Positions 27,007 through 36,262 of a stretch of 64,000 nucleotides of DNA are shown here, in pieces. The position numbers and the translations under genes were made by a program. The first letter of the stretch is position 1. Each line of letters begins with the position of its first letter. The DNA is from Yoonia vestfoldensis DSM 16212 (GTDB lineage Bacteria; Pseudomonadota; Alphaproteobacteria; Rhodobacterales; Rhodobacteraceae), in assembly GCF_000382265.1 (NCBI RefSeq), contig NZ_KB907973.1:124001-188000 (forward strand), in the 5' to 3' direction. The notes beneath the pieces were generated by a model, which saw only the letters and a program-made list of their open reading frames with translations, did no database searches and was not told the DNA's origin.

Positions 27007-28875
27007 ATGACCGATACCGGACCCCAGACAGCCAGCACCGGATATGACGTGATCCACGGCTATCTGCGCAGCCTCGATTCCTCGCCCGGGGTGTACCGGA
27101 TGCTGGATGCGGACAGCCGAGTGCTTTACGTCGGCAAGGCCCGCAACCTCAAGGCGCGGGTCAGCAATTATTCCCGCCCCGGCCCGCATTCGCCCCGCAT
27201 CGCGCGGATGATTTCGGAAACCTCGTCGATGATGTTCCTCACGACGCGGACGGAAACCGAAGCACTGCTGCTGGAACAGAACCTGATCAAGCAGCTCAAG
27301 CCGCGCTACAACGTGCTGCTGCGCGACGACAAGAGCTTTCCCAATATCCTTGTGACCAAGGATCATGATTTCCCGATGATCCGCAAACACCGCGGCGCGA
27401 AAAGCCAAAAGGGCGATTATTACGGCCCCTTTGCCGGTGCCGGTGCCGTCAACCGCACGCTGTCGCAGTTGCAGCGGGTTTTCCTGCTGCGCAATTGTTC
27501 GGACAGTGATTTCGAGACGCGCACGCGGCCTTGCCTGCAATACCAGATCAAACGCTGTTCCGGCCCCTGCTGCGGGATGATCAGCAAGGACGATTACGCC
27601 CTGTCCGTGAAAGAGGCCGAAAACTTCCTGCAAGGCCGCACCAAGGGGATTCAGGAAGCACTCGCCGCGCAGATGCAGGCCGCAAGCGAAGAGATGCTGT
27701 TCGAACGCGCCGCGGCGCTCCGCGACCGGATCAAGGCACTGACGCAGGTGCAATCGGCGCAAGGCATCAACCCGCAGAATACCGCAGAGGCCGACGTGAT
27801 CGCGCTGCACACCGATGGCGGGCAGGCTTGTGTGCAGGTGTTCTTCATCCGCGCCAACCAGAACTGGGGCAACCACGACTACTACCCCCGCATCAGCGGC
27901 GAAGAGGACATGGCCGAAGTGATGGAGGCTTTCGTCGGCCAGTTCTATGCCAACCGCGAACCGCCGCGGATGCTGATCCTGTCGCATGGCTTGGACAATG
28001 ACGATCTGATGGCGCAGGCGCTGGCCGAAAAGGCCGGTCGCAAGGTCGAGATCGTGATCCCCCAGCGCGGCGAAAAGGCGGAACTGGTACAGAACGCGCT
28101 GCGCAACGCCCGCGAAAGCCTTGCGCGCAAGATGTCGGAAACCGCGACGCAAAGCCGGTTGCTGAAAGGTCTGGCCGAGGCGTTCGATCTGCCCAAAGTG
28201 CCGCAGCGGATCGAGGTCTATGACAACAGCCATATCCAGGGCGCGCATGCCGTGGGGGCAATGGTCGTGGCGGGACCCGACGGTTTCGACAAGAACCAGT
28301 ATCGCAAGTTCAACATCCGTGGCGACGACCTGACCCCCGGCGACGATTTCGGCATGATGAAAGAGGTTCTGAAACGCCGCTTTCAGCGCCTGATCAAGGA
28401 AGACCCGGAACGGACGCAGGGCACCTGGCCCGACCTGTTGCTGATCGACGGTGGCCAAGGGCAGGTGTCTGCCGTCCGCCAGATCATGGATGACATGGGC
28501 GTCAGCGATATTCCCATGGTCGGGGTGGCCAAAGGGCTGGACCGCGATGCAGGCAAAGAGGAATTCCACCGCACCGGCAAGCCAGTCATGGCGCTGCGCC
28601 ACAATGATCCGGTCCTGTATTTTGTCCAGCGGATGCGTGACGAGGTCCACCGTTTCGCCATCGGCACGCATCGTGCGAAACGGTCCAAGGCGATCGGTGC
28701 AACGCCTCTCGACGATGTGCCGGGTGTGGGGGCCACGCGCAAACGCGCGCTACTGGCGCACTTCGGTTCGGCCAAGGCCGTGGCGCGCGCCAATCTGGCG
28801 GATCTGAGGGCGGTGGATGGTGTGTCGGCCAATATGGCGCAGGTGATCTACGACTATTTCCACGAGCAGGGGTAA
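27007..28875 (+). CDS. uvrC: Excinuclease ABC subunit C
   Basis: The 622-residue protein has the GIY-YIG nuclease ([22 protein letters not shown], about 28-49), a UVR motif ([14 protein letters not shown]), the C-terminal RNase H-like nuclease with YDNSHIQG and LLIDGGQGQ, and two helix-hairpin-helix motifs at the end ([17 protein letters not shown]). It makes both incisions in nucleotide excision repair with UvrAB. Length is normal for the family. Confidence 0.97.
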   Translation: MTDTGPQTASTGYDVIHGYLRSLDSSPGVYRMLDADSRVLYVGKARNLKARVSNYSRPGPHSPRIARMISETSSMMFLTTRTETEALLLEQNLIKQLKPRYNVLLRDDKSFPNILVTKDHDFPMIRKHRGAKSQKGDYYGPFAGAGAVNRTLSQLQRVFLLRNCSDSDFETRTRPCLQYQIKRCSGPCCGMISKDDYALSVKEAENFLQGRTKGIQEALAAQMQAASEEMLFERAAALRDRIKALTQVQSAQGINPQNTAEADVIALHTDGGQACVQVFFIRANQNWGNHDYYPRISGEEDMAEVMEAFVGQFYANREPPRMLILSHGLDNDDLMAQALAEKAGRKVEIVIPQRGEKAELVQNALRNARESLARKMSETATQSRLLKGLAEAFDLPKVPQRIEVYDNSHIQGAHAVGAMVVAGPDGFDKNQYRKFNIRGDDLTPGDDFGMMKEVLKRRFQRLIKEDPERTQGTWPDLLLIDGGQGQVSAVRQIMDDMGVSDIPMVGVAKGLDRDAGKEEFHRTGKPVMALRHNDPVLYFVQRMRDEVHRFAIGTHRAKRSKAIGATPLDDVPGVGATRKRALLAHFGSAKAVARANLADLRAVDGVSANMAQVIYDYFHEQG

Positions 28876-28879
28876 AAAC

Positions 28880-28915
28880 TTTTCTGCCTCCGGCGGGGAT
28901 ATTGATGCTCGGAAG
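28880..28915. repeat. Rhodobacteraceae-type intergenic repeat motif (tentative)
   Basis: The stretch TGCCTCCGGCGGGGATATT just after uvrC resembles a motif I recall after many genes in Rhodobacteraceae. It has a partly self-complementary core. The family assignment is from memory and a genome-wide count would decide it. Confidence 0.35.
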
Positions 28916-28963
28916 ATGGGGGTGCTGGTGTCTTGTGCAAAGCCGGTTTAATGTGACTCCATC

Positions 28964-29551
28964 ATGCTGTCTGTACCCAATATATTGACGATCCTGCGAC
29001 TGGCCGCCGCGCCGGGTGTCGTGATCATGTTCCTTTATTTTCACCGTCCTGCCGCCGACTGGTTCGCGCTGATCCTGTTCGTGACGGCGGCGCTGACCGA
29101 TTTTCTGGACGGTTATCTGGCCCGCAAGTGGAAACAGGAAAGCAAGCTGGGTGCGATGCTGGACCCGATCGCCGACAAGGCGATGGTGGTGATCGCGCTT
29201 TTGGTGATCACCGGATTTTCTGGCATGGACCCGTGGATCCTGTTGCCTGCGACCGTGATCATGTTCCGCGAGGTTTTTGTGTCGGGCCTGCGCGAATTTC
29301 TGGGCGATACCGCCGGCACGCTCAAGGTCACGCAGCTGGCCAAGTGGAAAACCACGGCACAGATGGTCGCGATCGCCATTCTTTTCGCCAAGGGCGCTTT
29401 CGAGCATTATGACGGGGTCGAGGCGATGTCGACTTTCGTGACCTGGTGGTTGGGGATCATCGCTTTGTGGATCGCGGGGGTCCTGACTTTGCTGACGGGC
29501 TGGGATTATTTCCGCAAGGCGCAGCCCTATCTGCGCGGACCGGTGCCATGA
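28964..29551 (+). CDS. pgsA: CDP-diacylglycerol--glycerol-3-phosphate 3-phosphatidyltransferase
   Basis: The 195-residue membrane protein has the CDP-alcohol phosphotransferase signature D-G-x2-A-R-x8-G-x3-D-x3-D (DFLDGYLAR...GAMLDPIADK) and about five hydrophobic segments. It makes phosphatidylglycerophosphate, the first committed step to phosphatidylglycerol. Its stop overlaps moaD by 4 bp. Confidence 0.93.
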   Translation: MLSVPNILTILRLAAAPGVVIMFLYFHRPAADWFALILFVTAALTDFLDGYLARKWKQESKLGAMLDPIADKAMVVIALLVITGFSGMDPWILLPATVIMFREVFVSGLREFLGDTAGTLKVTQLAKWKTTAQMVAIAILFAKGAFEHYDGVEAMSTFVTWWLGIIALWIAGVLTLLTGWDYFRKAQPYLRGPVP

Positions 29552-29793
29552 ACGTGATGTATTTCGCCTGGGTCCGTGAACGGATCGGCTTGCCGCAGGA
29601 AACGGTCAAGACCGATGCTGCGACGGTCGCTGATCTTGTCGCCGAACTGGTTGCGCGGGAAGACCGCTATGCGGCCGCCTTTGCCGATGTCAGCGCGTTG
29701 CGCGTCGCGGTCGATCAGGAACTTGCCGATTTCGATGCGCCCCTTGCCGGTGTGCGCGAGGTTGCGTTCTTTCCGCCGATGACAGGCGGCTGA
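29548..29793 (+). CDS. moaD: Molybdopterin synthase small subunit MoaD
   Basis: This is an 81-residue ubiquitin-like protein ending in the thiocarboxylate-forming Gly-Gly (PPMTGG). It donates sulfur to precursor Z within molybdopterin synthase. The ATG sits within the pgsA stop (ATGA) and its own stop shares a base with the moaE start, so the three are tightly coupled. Confidence 0.93.
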   Translation: MNVMYFAWVRERIGLPQETVKTDAATVADLVAELVAREDRYAAAFADVSALRVAVDQELADFDAPLAGVREVAFFPPMTGG

Positions 29794-30233
29794 TGCAGGT
29801 CCGCGTTCAAGAGGCGGTATTCGACCCCGGCACCGAACTTGCGGGTTTTGCCACGGGTCGCCGCGATATCGGTGCGGTTGTCAGCTTTACCGGCGTTGTG
29901 CGCGACACATCGGGTGATCTGCGGCACATGCTGATCGAACATTACCCCGGCATGACTGAACGTGCGATTGGCAAGATCGTCGATGAGGCCGTGGCGCGCT
30001 GGTCGTTGGCCGGTGCGCTGGTGATCCACCGTTTCGGCACGTTGCCCCCCGGTGCGCCGATCATGATGGTTGCCACCGCCGCCGCCCATCGCGCAGAAGC
30101 CTTTGCCGCCGCCGATTTCCTGATGGATTACCTCAAATCCCGCGCACCGTTCTGGAAGAAGGAAGTCACCTTATCCGACGCCGCATGGGTCGCGGCAAAA
30201 GACGCCGACGAGGACGCGCTAAACCGCTGGTGA
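29793..30233 (+). CDS. moaE: Molybdopterin synthase catalytic subunit MoaE
   Basis: The 146-residue protein carries the MoaE signature: GAVVSFTGVVRD near the N-terminus, LMIEHYPGMTE-like (HMLIEHYPGMTE), HRFGTLPPGAPIMMV and the catalytic lysine segment KSRAPFWKKE. Partner of MoaD; the start overlaps moaD by 1 bp (TGATG). Its 3' end overlaps the convergent tag gene by 15 bp. Confidence 0.95.
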   Translation: MQVRVQEAVFDPGTELAGFATGRRDIGAVVSFTGVVRDTSGDLRHMLIEHYPGMTERAIGKIVDEAVARWSLAGALVIHRFGTLPPGAPIMMVATAAAHRAEAFAAADFLMDYLKSRAPFWKKEVTLSDAAWVAAKDADEDALNRW

Positions 30234-30800
30234 ACGTGCCATGGCTGCGCAAGCCGCGTGGCGCGGGCAGGTCGTGACGTGGTTGTTGATCAGCCCGGTC
30301 GCTTCCAAGAAAGCATAGACGATCGTTGGCCCAGAGAATTTGAACCCCGCTTTTTTCAGGTCCTTCGAGATTTGCACCGACAGCGCCGATTGCGTGGGCA
30401 TCGCGCTGCGGTCGGCCAATGTCGTCTGCAAAGGCACGCCGTCGACATACGCCCAGAGGAAGGCGGCAAAGCCCTGATCGGCCTCGATCCTTTGCCATGC
30501 ACGGGCGTTGGTGATCGTGGCCTCGATCTTGCCGCGGTGGCGGATGATGCCGGGATCGGCCAGCAGGCGGCGCACGTCATCCTCGCCCCAACCCGCGATG
30601 ATCTCGGGGTCAAAGCCCGCAAAGGCGGCGCGGAAATTGTCGCGCTTTTTCAAGATCGTGATCCAGGATAGACCCGCCTGAAACCCGTCGAGCACCAGCT
30701 TTTCCCACAGCGCGCGGCTGTCATATTCGGGCACGCCCCATTCGGTGTCGTGGTAATCGATGTAGATCTGTTCGGGTCCGGCCCAGTCGCATCGTGCCAT
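30219..30800 (-). CDS. tag: DNA-3-methyladenine glycosylase I
   Basis: The 193-residue protein begins MARCDWAG and has YHDTEWGVP, WITILKKRDNFRAAF and a C-terminal HVTTCPRH; Cys4, His17 and the late His/Cys are the zinc ligands of Tag enzymes. It removes 3-methyladenine from alkylated DNA. It converges on moaE and overlaps it by 15 bp. Confidence 0.95.
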   Translation of the reverse strand: MARCDWAGPEQIYIDYHDTEWGVPEYDSRALWEKLVLDGFQAGLSWITILKKRDNFRAAFAGFDPEIIAGWGEDDVRRLLADPGIIRHRGKIEATITNARAWQRIEADQGFAAFLWAYVDGVPLQTTLADRSAMPTQSALSVQISKDLKKAGFKFSGPTIVYAFLEATGLINNHVTTCPRHAACAAMARSPAV

Positions 30801-30859
30801 GTCGTTTCCCTTAAGGCTTTGTTAGCGGCTATTGGTGCAAGCTGCGGCTGTCACTATGG

Positions 30860-31675
30860 ATGGGCCCGATGTCGAACGCTACGCTTTCCCGCACGGATAT
30901 AACCGATTTGCCGGTGGCTGACCCGCTGCTTTATGCCTTGGCCAGCCGTGATGGCGATGTCGTGACACTGGTGCGCGACGCGCTCGCGGCGGACCGGGCC
31001 AGCCTTGCGTTCCACCAGATCGTTACTGCCGATGCGATCCCGCAGATCGCCTTTCATGAAGGGTTGATCCGGCTGCATGATGACGCCGGGCGCATCATTC
31101 CGGCTGCGCATTTCATGGGGCTGGTCGAAGATACGGCCATCGGGCGCGAGATTGATTGCGTCAGCCTCGCGCTGGCGCTGCGGCACTTGCGGCGCAATCC
31201 GAGCCTGCGCCTGTCAATCAACCTGTCGGCACGGTCGGTCGCGGATGGGGAATGGCGGCGCATTCTGGACGACGGGTTGCGCGCTCCGTCCCGTCTGGGC
31301 GACCGGCTGATTTTCGAAATCAGCGAAACGTCCGCCATGATGTTGCCTGACGTGATGATCCGCTTCATGGCGGAAATGCAGCCCAGGGGCGTCGCCTTTG
31401 CCTTGGATGGTTTCGGGGCGGGAATGACGGCATTCCGCCATCTCAAGGATTTCTTTTTCGACCTTGTGAAGATCGACAAAAGCTTTGTGCGTGGCATCGA
31501 CCGGGACCCCGACAATCAGGTCCTGGCCGAGGCGCTGATCACCGTCGCCCACCAGTTCGAGATGTTCGCCATCGCCGACGGTGTTGAAACCGAAGAAGAG
31601 GCGGCATTCCTGCGCAGCATCGGTGTGGATTGTCTGCAAGGCTATCTCTACGGCGTGCCCCGGTTCACCTTTTGA
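30860..31675 (+). CDS. EAL-domain protein with degenerate active site
   Basis: The 271-residue protein is a lone EAL domain. Several catalytic residues are kept: EGLIR in place of EALLR, N in SINLS, E in FEISET, K in KIDKSF, E in GVETEE and Q in LQGYLYG. The double aspartate DDFGTG is DGFGAG, so one metal ligand is lost and loop 6 is altered. It is therefore probably a poor or inactive c-di-GMP phosphodiesterase, perhaps a c-di-GMP sensor. A second in-frame ATG at 30869 is an alternative start. Confidence 0.85.
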   Translation: MGPMSNATLSRTDITDLPVADPLLYALASRDGDVVTLVRDALAADRASLAFHQIVTADAIPQIAFHEGLIRLHDDAGRIIPAAHFMGLVEDTAIGREIDCVSLALALRHLRRNPSLRLSINLSARSVADGEWRRILDDGLRAPSRLGDRLIFEISETSAMMLPDVMIRFMAEMQPRGVAFALDGFGAGMTAFRHLKDFFFDLVKIDKSFVRGIDRDPDNQVLAEALITVAHQFEMFAIADGVETEEEAAFLRSIGVDCLQGYLYGVPRFTF

Positions 31676-31821
31676 CGGTGACGGCGGGTGAGCGGGGAAA
31701 TTGAATTGCCCTCTCTGGTGCAACCCAATAGCATGTTCCAAACGGGAGGAAGTGGGGTCGCGCATGTCCGGCGTGCGGGGCACGCATCCTTTCGGCGGCA
31801 CAAACCTGAAGGGACCAATCC

Positions 31822-32997
31822 ATGATCAATGTTGTTATCGCATCCGCAGCGCGCACCGCTGTCGGCAGTTTCGGCGGCGCATTCGCGAACACGCCCGCGC
31901 ATGATCTGGGCGCGGCTGTCCTGTCAGAGGTTGTGGCGCGCGCGGGTATCGACAAATCCGAAGTGAGCGAGACGATCCTTGGCCAGGTGCTGACCGCAGC
32001 CCAAGGGCAGAACCCGGCGCGGCAGGCGCATATCAACGCGGGCCTCCCCATCGAGGCGGCGGCATGGAGCATCAATCAGGTCTGCGGATCCGGCCTGCGG
32101 GCTGTCGCGCTGGGCGCACAGCATATCCAGCTGGGCGATGCCGAAATCGTGCTGGCGGGCGGTCAGGAAAGCATGACGCTCAGCCCGCATGCAGCCCATC
32201 TGCGCGCCGGTCACAAGATGGGCGATGTGTCCTATATCGACACGATGATCCGTGACGGGCTGTGGGATGCGTTCAACAATTACCACATGGGCCAGACAGC
32301 GGAAAACGTCGCCAACCAATGGCAGATCACCCGCGACGTGCAGGACGCATTCGCCGTCGCGTCCCAGAACAAGGCCGAAGCCGCGCAAAAGGCCGGCAAA
32401 TTCGCCGATGAAATCATGGCCTTTACCGTCAAGACGCGTAAAGGCGACATCATCGTCGATCAGGATGAATACATCCGCCACGGCGCCACGATGGAGGCGA
32501 TGCAGAAACTGCGCCCCGCCTTCACCAAGGACGGATCGGTCACCGCGGCAAACGCGTCCGGTTTGAACGACGGAGCGGCGGCGACGTTGCTGATGTCCGT
32601 CGAAAATGCCGAAAAGCGCGGGATCGAACCCTTGGCGCGGATCGCGTCTTATGCCACCGCCGGGCTTGACCCGTCGATCATGGGCGTGGGTCCGGTGATG
32701 GCCAGCCGCAAGGCACTGGCCAAGGCCGGGTGGAGCGTCGAGGACCTTGATCTGGTCGAGGCGAACGAGGCTTTTGCCGCACAGGCCTGTGCCGTGAACA
32801 AAGACATGGGCTGGGACCCTGCCATCGTGAACGTGAACGGCGGCGCCATTGCCATCGGCCATCCGATCGGCGCATCCGGCGCGCGCATCCTCAACACCTT
32901 GCTGTTCGAAATGAAGCGCCGCGATGCCAAGAAGGGTCTGGCGACGCTGTGCATCGGGGGCGGCATGGGTGTCGCGCTTTGCGTCGAACGGTTCTGA
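31822..32997 (+). CDS. phaA: Acetyl-CoA C-acetyltransferase (beta-ketothiolase)
   Basis: The 391-residue thiolase has the nucleophile cysteine in [22 protein letters not shown] and the C-terminal [10 protein letters not shown] base motif. It condenses two acetyl-CoA to acetoacetyl-CoA. AAGGGA lies before the ATG. The reductase gene phaB follows 59 bp downstream, so its main job is likely polyhydroxybutyrate synthesis. Confidence 0.95.
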   Translation: MINVVIASAARTAVGSFGGAFANTPAHDLGAAVLSEVVARAGIDKSEVSETILGQVLTAAQGQNPARQAHINAGLPIEAAAWSINQVCGSGLRAVALGAQHIQLGDAEIVLAGGQESMTLSPHAAHLRAGHKMGDVSYIDTMIRDGLWDAFNNYHMGQTAENVANQWQITRDVQDAFAVASQNKAEAAQKAGKFADEIMAFTVKTRKGDIIVDQDEYIRHGATMEAMQKLRPAFTKDGSVTAANASGLNDGAAATLLMSVENAEKRGIEPLARIASYATAGLDPSIMGVGPVMASRKALAKAGWSVEDLDLVEANEAFAAQACAVNKDMGWDPAIVNVNGGAIAIGHPIGASGARILNTLLFEMKRRDAKKGLATLCIGGGMGVALCVERF

Positions 32998-33056
32998 CGA
33001 CAGGGGCGGTCCGGTAATGGCCGCCCGTACGACAATAACTCGCGGGAGGAGAGACT

Positions 33057-33782
33057 ATGGGACGTGTGGCACTTGTCACTGGGGGATCGCGCGGCATCGG
33101 CGCGGCTATTTCAACCGCGTTGAAGGATGCAGGCTATACCGTCGCCGCGACCTATGCGGGCAATGACGAAAAGGCAGCCGCCTTTACCGCCGCAACCGGC
33201 ATCAAGACCTATAAATGGGACGTCGGCAATTACGAGGCTTGCGCCGCCGGCATCGCCCAGGTCGAGGCGGACATCGGCCCGATCGAGGTGCTGGTCAACA
33301 ACGCGGGCATCACCCGCGATGCGCCGTTCCACAAGATGACGCCGCAGCAGTGGCAAGAGGTGATCGACACCAACTTGTCGGGCGTGTTCAACATGACCCA
33401 CCCCGTCTGGCCCGGCATGCGCGAACGTAAATTCGGCCGGATCATCACGATTTCGTCAATCAACGGCCAGAAAGGCCAGTTCGCGCAGGCCAATTATGCT
33501 GCCGCCAAGGCTGGTGACATCGGTTTCACCAAGGCGCTGGCGCAAGAAGGCGCGCGGGCGGGCATCACCGTGAACGTGATCGCCCCCGGTTACATCAACA
33601 CCGAGATGATGAGCACGATTCCTGAAAAAGTGATGAACGAAGTGATCCTGCCGCAGATTCCCGTGGGCCGTCTGGGTGAAGCGTCCGAAATCGCGCGCGC
33701 GGTCGTATTTCTGGCATCCGACGATGCGGGTTTCGTCACAGGGTCCACGATTTCCGCCAATGGCGGTCAGTATATGTGCTGA
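33057..33782 (+). CDS. phaB: Acetoacetyl-CoA reductase
   Basis: The 241-residue SDR has TGGSRGIGAAI, NNAG, and the catalytic ISSINGQKGQF...NYAAAKAG with Ser, Tyr and Lys; the length and GQKGQFAQANY segment are typical of PhaB. It reduces acetoacetyl-CoA to (R)-3-hydroxybutyryl-CoA with NADPH. GGAGGAG precedes the ATG. A strong terminator follows. Confidence 0.95.
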   Translation: MGRVALVTGGSRGIGAAISTALKDAGYTVAATYAGNDEKAAAFTAATGIKTYKWDVGNYEACAAGIAQVEADIGPIEVLVNNAGITRDAPFHKMTPQQWQEVIDTNLSGVFNMTHPVWPGMRERKFGRIITISSINGQKGQFAQANYAAAKAGDIGFTKALAQEGARAGITVNVIAPGYINTEMMSTIPEKVMNEVILPQIPVGRLGEASEIARAVVFLASDDAGFVTGSTISANGGQYMC

Positions 33783-33806
33783 CCCCGTTCTGGGCAGAAT
33801 AAGGAA

Positions 33807-33840
33807 AGGCCGCGCCATGATGGCGCGGCCTATTGTTTTT
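33807..33840 (+). terminator. Rho-independent terminator after phaB
   Basis: An 11-bp perfect GC-rich stem (AGGCCGCGCCA/TGGCGCGGCCT) with a TGA loop at 33818-33820 is followed by ATTGTTTTT. It ends the phaAB transcript and may also serve the convergent ydcH-like gene. Confidence 0.9.
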
Positions 33841-33873
33841 GCTGGCAGCCCGTGGGCCGGCGTCAGCATTTAT

Positions 33874-34041
33874 TCAATGCGGTGCAAGGCGGGTGATCTC
33901 TTCCTTGATCTGCAACTTTTTCTTCTTGAGTTTCGCCAGCTCAAGATCATCGACGCCGGGAGAGCGTTGCAACACCTCGACATGGTCCGAGAGGGTTTGG
34001 TGCTTTTTCTTCAGTTCCTGCAAATGCGAACTCAAGCTCAT
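33874..34041 (-). CDS. YdcH family (DUF465) small coiled-coil protein
   Basis: The 55-residue Lys/Leu-rich protein (LQELKKKHQTLSDHVEVL, then ELAKLKKKKLQIKEEI) is a helical hairpin of the DUF465/YdcH family. The ATG at 34041 has AGGAGG upstream, which fixes the start against longer upstream frames. The function is unknown. Confidence 0.85.
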   Translation of the reverse strand: MSLSSHLQELKKKHQTLSDHVEVLQRSPGVDDLELAKLKKKKLQIKEEITRLAPH

Positions 34042-34159
34042 GATCTTCCTCCTGCTGGTTGAACGTAACGGAATTGCAACACGATTCAGACCCGCTGTCA
34101 CGCGGCACTGCAGCAATTTCCCGATCATTTCAGCTTGGCAGCCAATTCCTGCCAAAAGA

Positions 34160-34915
34160 TTAACGATCCATGGGCAGATCAGCGCCATTGCGTAAAATTC
34201 GGGCGACCTGCGGGGTATAGCTGTCCTTGTCGCCGTCATGCGCGGTGCCTACATGCCTCTCCAGCGCGGGTAGCAGACTGAAGGGCGCACGCCCTTCCTG
34301 CCGTGCCCGCAGGATGAAGAGGCCAGGCGCACGCCCCGGCCGCCCCGCGATGGGCAAAACCACCACCGACCCCAGCCGTCCTTGCAGGGCTGACAGGACC
34401 TCTGGCAGGCGTTCGATCCGCTGGATCACGCTCAGATAGCCCTTGGGCGCAAGCCGCCGCGCGCCGATGTCGAGCCAATCCGCCAAGGGCGTGTCGCCCC
34501 CCAGCGCCGTATCCCGCCCGGGGTTGGTGGCTGCTGTGCCGGTGTCGCGGTCGAAATAGGGCGGGTTCATGATGACATGATCGAATCGCTTTTGGCGCAG
34601 GTCCGCAGGCAGCGCGCGCAGATCGGCGGTGATCACTTCCAGCGGCAGATCATTGGCCACCGCATTGCGCCGCGCAAGATCCGCGTAATCGGCCTGCACC
34701 TCGACCCCCGTCAGCGCCAGCCCCGGCACCCGCCGCCCGAGACACAAGGCCGCAGTGCCCACGCCACAACCGAGTTCCAACACCGACTGGCCCGCGCGCG
34801 CGGCGATGCTGGCGGCCAGCAGAACCGGATCGACACCCGCACGATAGCCGTGGCGCGGCTGCACGATCTGCAAACGCCCGCCCAAAAAGGCGTCCTGCGT
34901 CACATCCTCAGTCAC
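34160..34915 (-). CDS. tRNA1(Val) (adenine-N6)-methyltransferase-like protein
   Basis: The 251-residue SAM methyltransferase begins with the TmN6-type TQDAFLGGRLQIVQPRHGYRAG, has motif I VLELGCGVGTAALCLG, and NPPY (MNPPYF), the N6-adenine signature. It fits TrmN6/YfiC-like tRNA modification. The GTG at 34915 gives an 8-bp overlap with the DUF2007 gene; an ATG at 34936 is the alternative. Confidence 0.82.
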   Translation of the reverse strand: MTEDVTQDAFLGGRLQIVQPRHGYRAGVDPVLLAASIAARAGQSVLELGCGVGTAALCLGRRVPGLALTGVEVQADYADLARRNAVANDLPLEVITADLRALPADLRQKRFDHVIMNPPYFDRDTGTAATNPGRDTALGGDTPLADWLDIGARRLAPKGYLSVIQRIERLPEVLSALQGRLGSVVVLPIAGRPGRAPGLFILRARQEGRAPFSLLPALERHVGTAHDGDKDSYTPQVARILRNGADLPMDR

Positions 34916-35126
34916 GCCCCAGATCGATCTCGCCATCGCGCATCACGGCTTCGGCCATGAACAGGTCGCGGTCATGCACCATCAGGCGGCGCGGCATGAT
35001 GCCGATACTGCCTTCCATGATGCTCATATTGTCGTCGAAGGTGAACCAGTCTATACCTTCCGCGTCCAACAGGGCGGTTGCAAAGGCGATGACGGTCACG
35101 TCATTGGTGCGTAAAAGCTCTTTCAT
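34908..35126 (-). CDS. DUF2007 (putative signal-transducing) small protein
   Basis: The 72-residue protein starts MKELLRTNDVTVIAFATALLDAEGI, the beta-alpha-beta pattern of DUF2007 proteins, and ends with a short acidic tail. The ATG at 35126 is preferred to the TTG two codons upstream. It is translationally linked to the tRNA methyltransferase-like gene. The function is unknown. Confidence 0.8.
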   Translation of the reverse strand: MKELLRTNDVTVIAFATALLDAEGIDWFTFDDNMSIMEGSIGIMPRRLMVHDRDLFMAEAVMRDGEIDLGRD

Positions 35127-35181
35127 ACCCAAGGATTACGGCGGTGCTGCGCCCTTGTCCATTCACATGACGGAACCTCGC

Positions 35182-36180
35182 ATGAGCCTTGATCACGCCG
35201 CCACCAAACCCCATGAACAACTGGCGGCCGCCTTGGCGGATGACCTGACGGCGGTCAACGTCATGATCCGGGACAGGATGGCCTCCGAACACGCACCCCG
35301 CATCCCTCAGGTCACCGCCCATCTGGTCGAGGCGGGTGGCAAACGCCTGCGCCCGATGCTGACGCTCGCTGCGGCGCGGATGTGCGGCTATGACGGGCCG
35401 TACCATATCCATCTGGCGGCGACGGTGGAATTCATCCACACCGCGACCCTCTTGCATGACGATGTCGTCGACGAAAGCAGCCAGCGGCGCGGGCGGCCCA
35501 CGGCGAACCTGCTTTGGGACAATACATCCAGCGTGCTGGTCGGCGATTACCTGTTCGCGCGGTCGTTCCAGTTGATGGTGGAAACCGGATCGCTCCGGGT
35601 GCTCGACATTCTCGCCAATGCGTCCGCCACCATTGCCGAAGGCGAGGTGCTGCAACTCACTGCCGCCGCCGATCTGGCCACCACCGAAGAGATCTACATC
35701 AAGGTCGTGCGCGGCAAGACCGCCGCCCTGTTTTCCGCCGCGATGGAAGTCGGCGGCGAGATTGCCGGACAGGATGCTGCCACCAAACAGGCGCTTTTCG
35801 ATTACGGCGATGCCTTGGGGATCGCGTTCCAGATCGTCGATGACCTTTTGGATTACGGCGGCACAAAGGCCACCGGCAAGAACGTCGGCGACGATTTCCG
35901 CGAACGCAAGCTGACCTTGCCGGTGATCCGCGCAGTCGCGGCTGTGGATGCCGAGGAACGCGCCTTCTGGACCCGCACGATCCAGAAAGGCCGTCAGGAA
36001 GACGGAGATCTGGACCATGCGATTGCGCTGCTACACCGGCACGGCACGCTGGAAAGCACCCGTCAGGATGCGATTGCTTGGGCAGCAAAGGCCAAGGATG
36101 CGCTGGGCATTATCCCAGACCATCCGCTGAAAACCATGCTGGTCGATCTGGCGGATTATGTCGTGGCCCGGCTGACCTGA
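35182..36180 (+). CDS. Polyprenyl diphosphate synthase (ubiquinone side chain)
   Basis: The 332-residue trans-prenyltransferase has the first Asp-rich motif LLHDDVVDES, GKTAAL, the second motif IVDDLLDY, and GGKRLRP near the N-terminus. The length and motif set match octaprenyl/decaprenyl synthases that make the quinone tail; in this family of bacteria the chain is usually C50. The ATG at 35182 is used, with another in frame at 35167. Confidence 0.9.
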   Translation: MSLDHAATKPHEQLAAALADDLTAVNVMIRDRMASEHAPRIPQVTAHLVEAGGKRLRPMLTLAAARMCGYDGPYHIHLAATVEFIHTATLLHDDVVDESSQRRGRPTANLLWDNTSSVLVGDYLFARSFQLMVETGSLRVLDILANASATIAEGEVLQLTAAADLATTEEIYIKVVRGKTAALFSAAMEVGGEIAGQDAATKQALFDYGDALGIAFQIVDDLLDYGGTKATGKNVGDDFRERKLTLPVIRAVAAVDAEERAFWTRTIQKGRQEDGDLDHAIALLHRHGTLESTRQDAIAWAAKAKDALGIIPDHPLKTMLVDLADYVVARLT

Positions 36181-36189
36181 CACCGGATA

Positions 36190-36262
36190 CTTCTTTTTTC
36201 CAAAAATACTCTGGGGTGAGCCCCGGACTTGATCCGGGGTGAGGGGCAAAGCCCCTTTCTTT
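36190..36262. repeat. Palindromic intergenic repeat with terminator hairpins
   Basis: The region holds two nested hairpins: CCCCGGA-cttga-TCCGGGG (36221-36239) and GGGGC-aaa-GCCCC (36243-36255) followed by TTTCTTT. It probably ends the polyprenyl synthase transcript. The upstream TTTTTTCCAAAAATACTC and the CCCCGGA-type palindrome resemble intergenic repeats I recall in Rhodobacteraceae (from memory). Confidence 0.6.

Noticed and set aside
31701..31904. A 67-residue frame with a GGAGG upstream, overlapping phaA
   Set aside because: It lacks similarity to known proteins and overlaps phaA in another frame; at most a leader.
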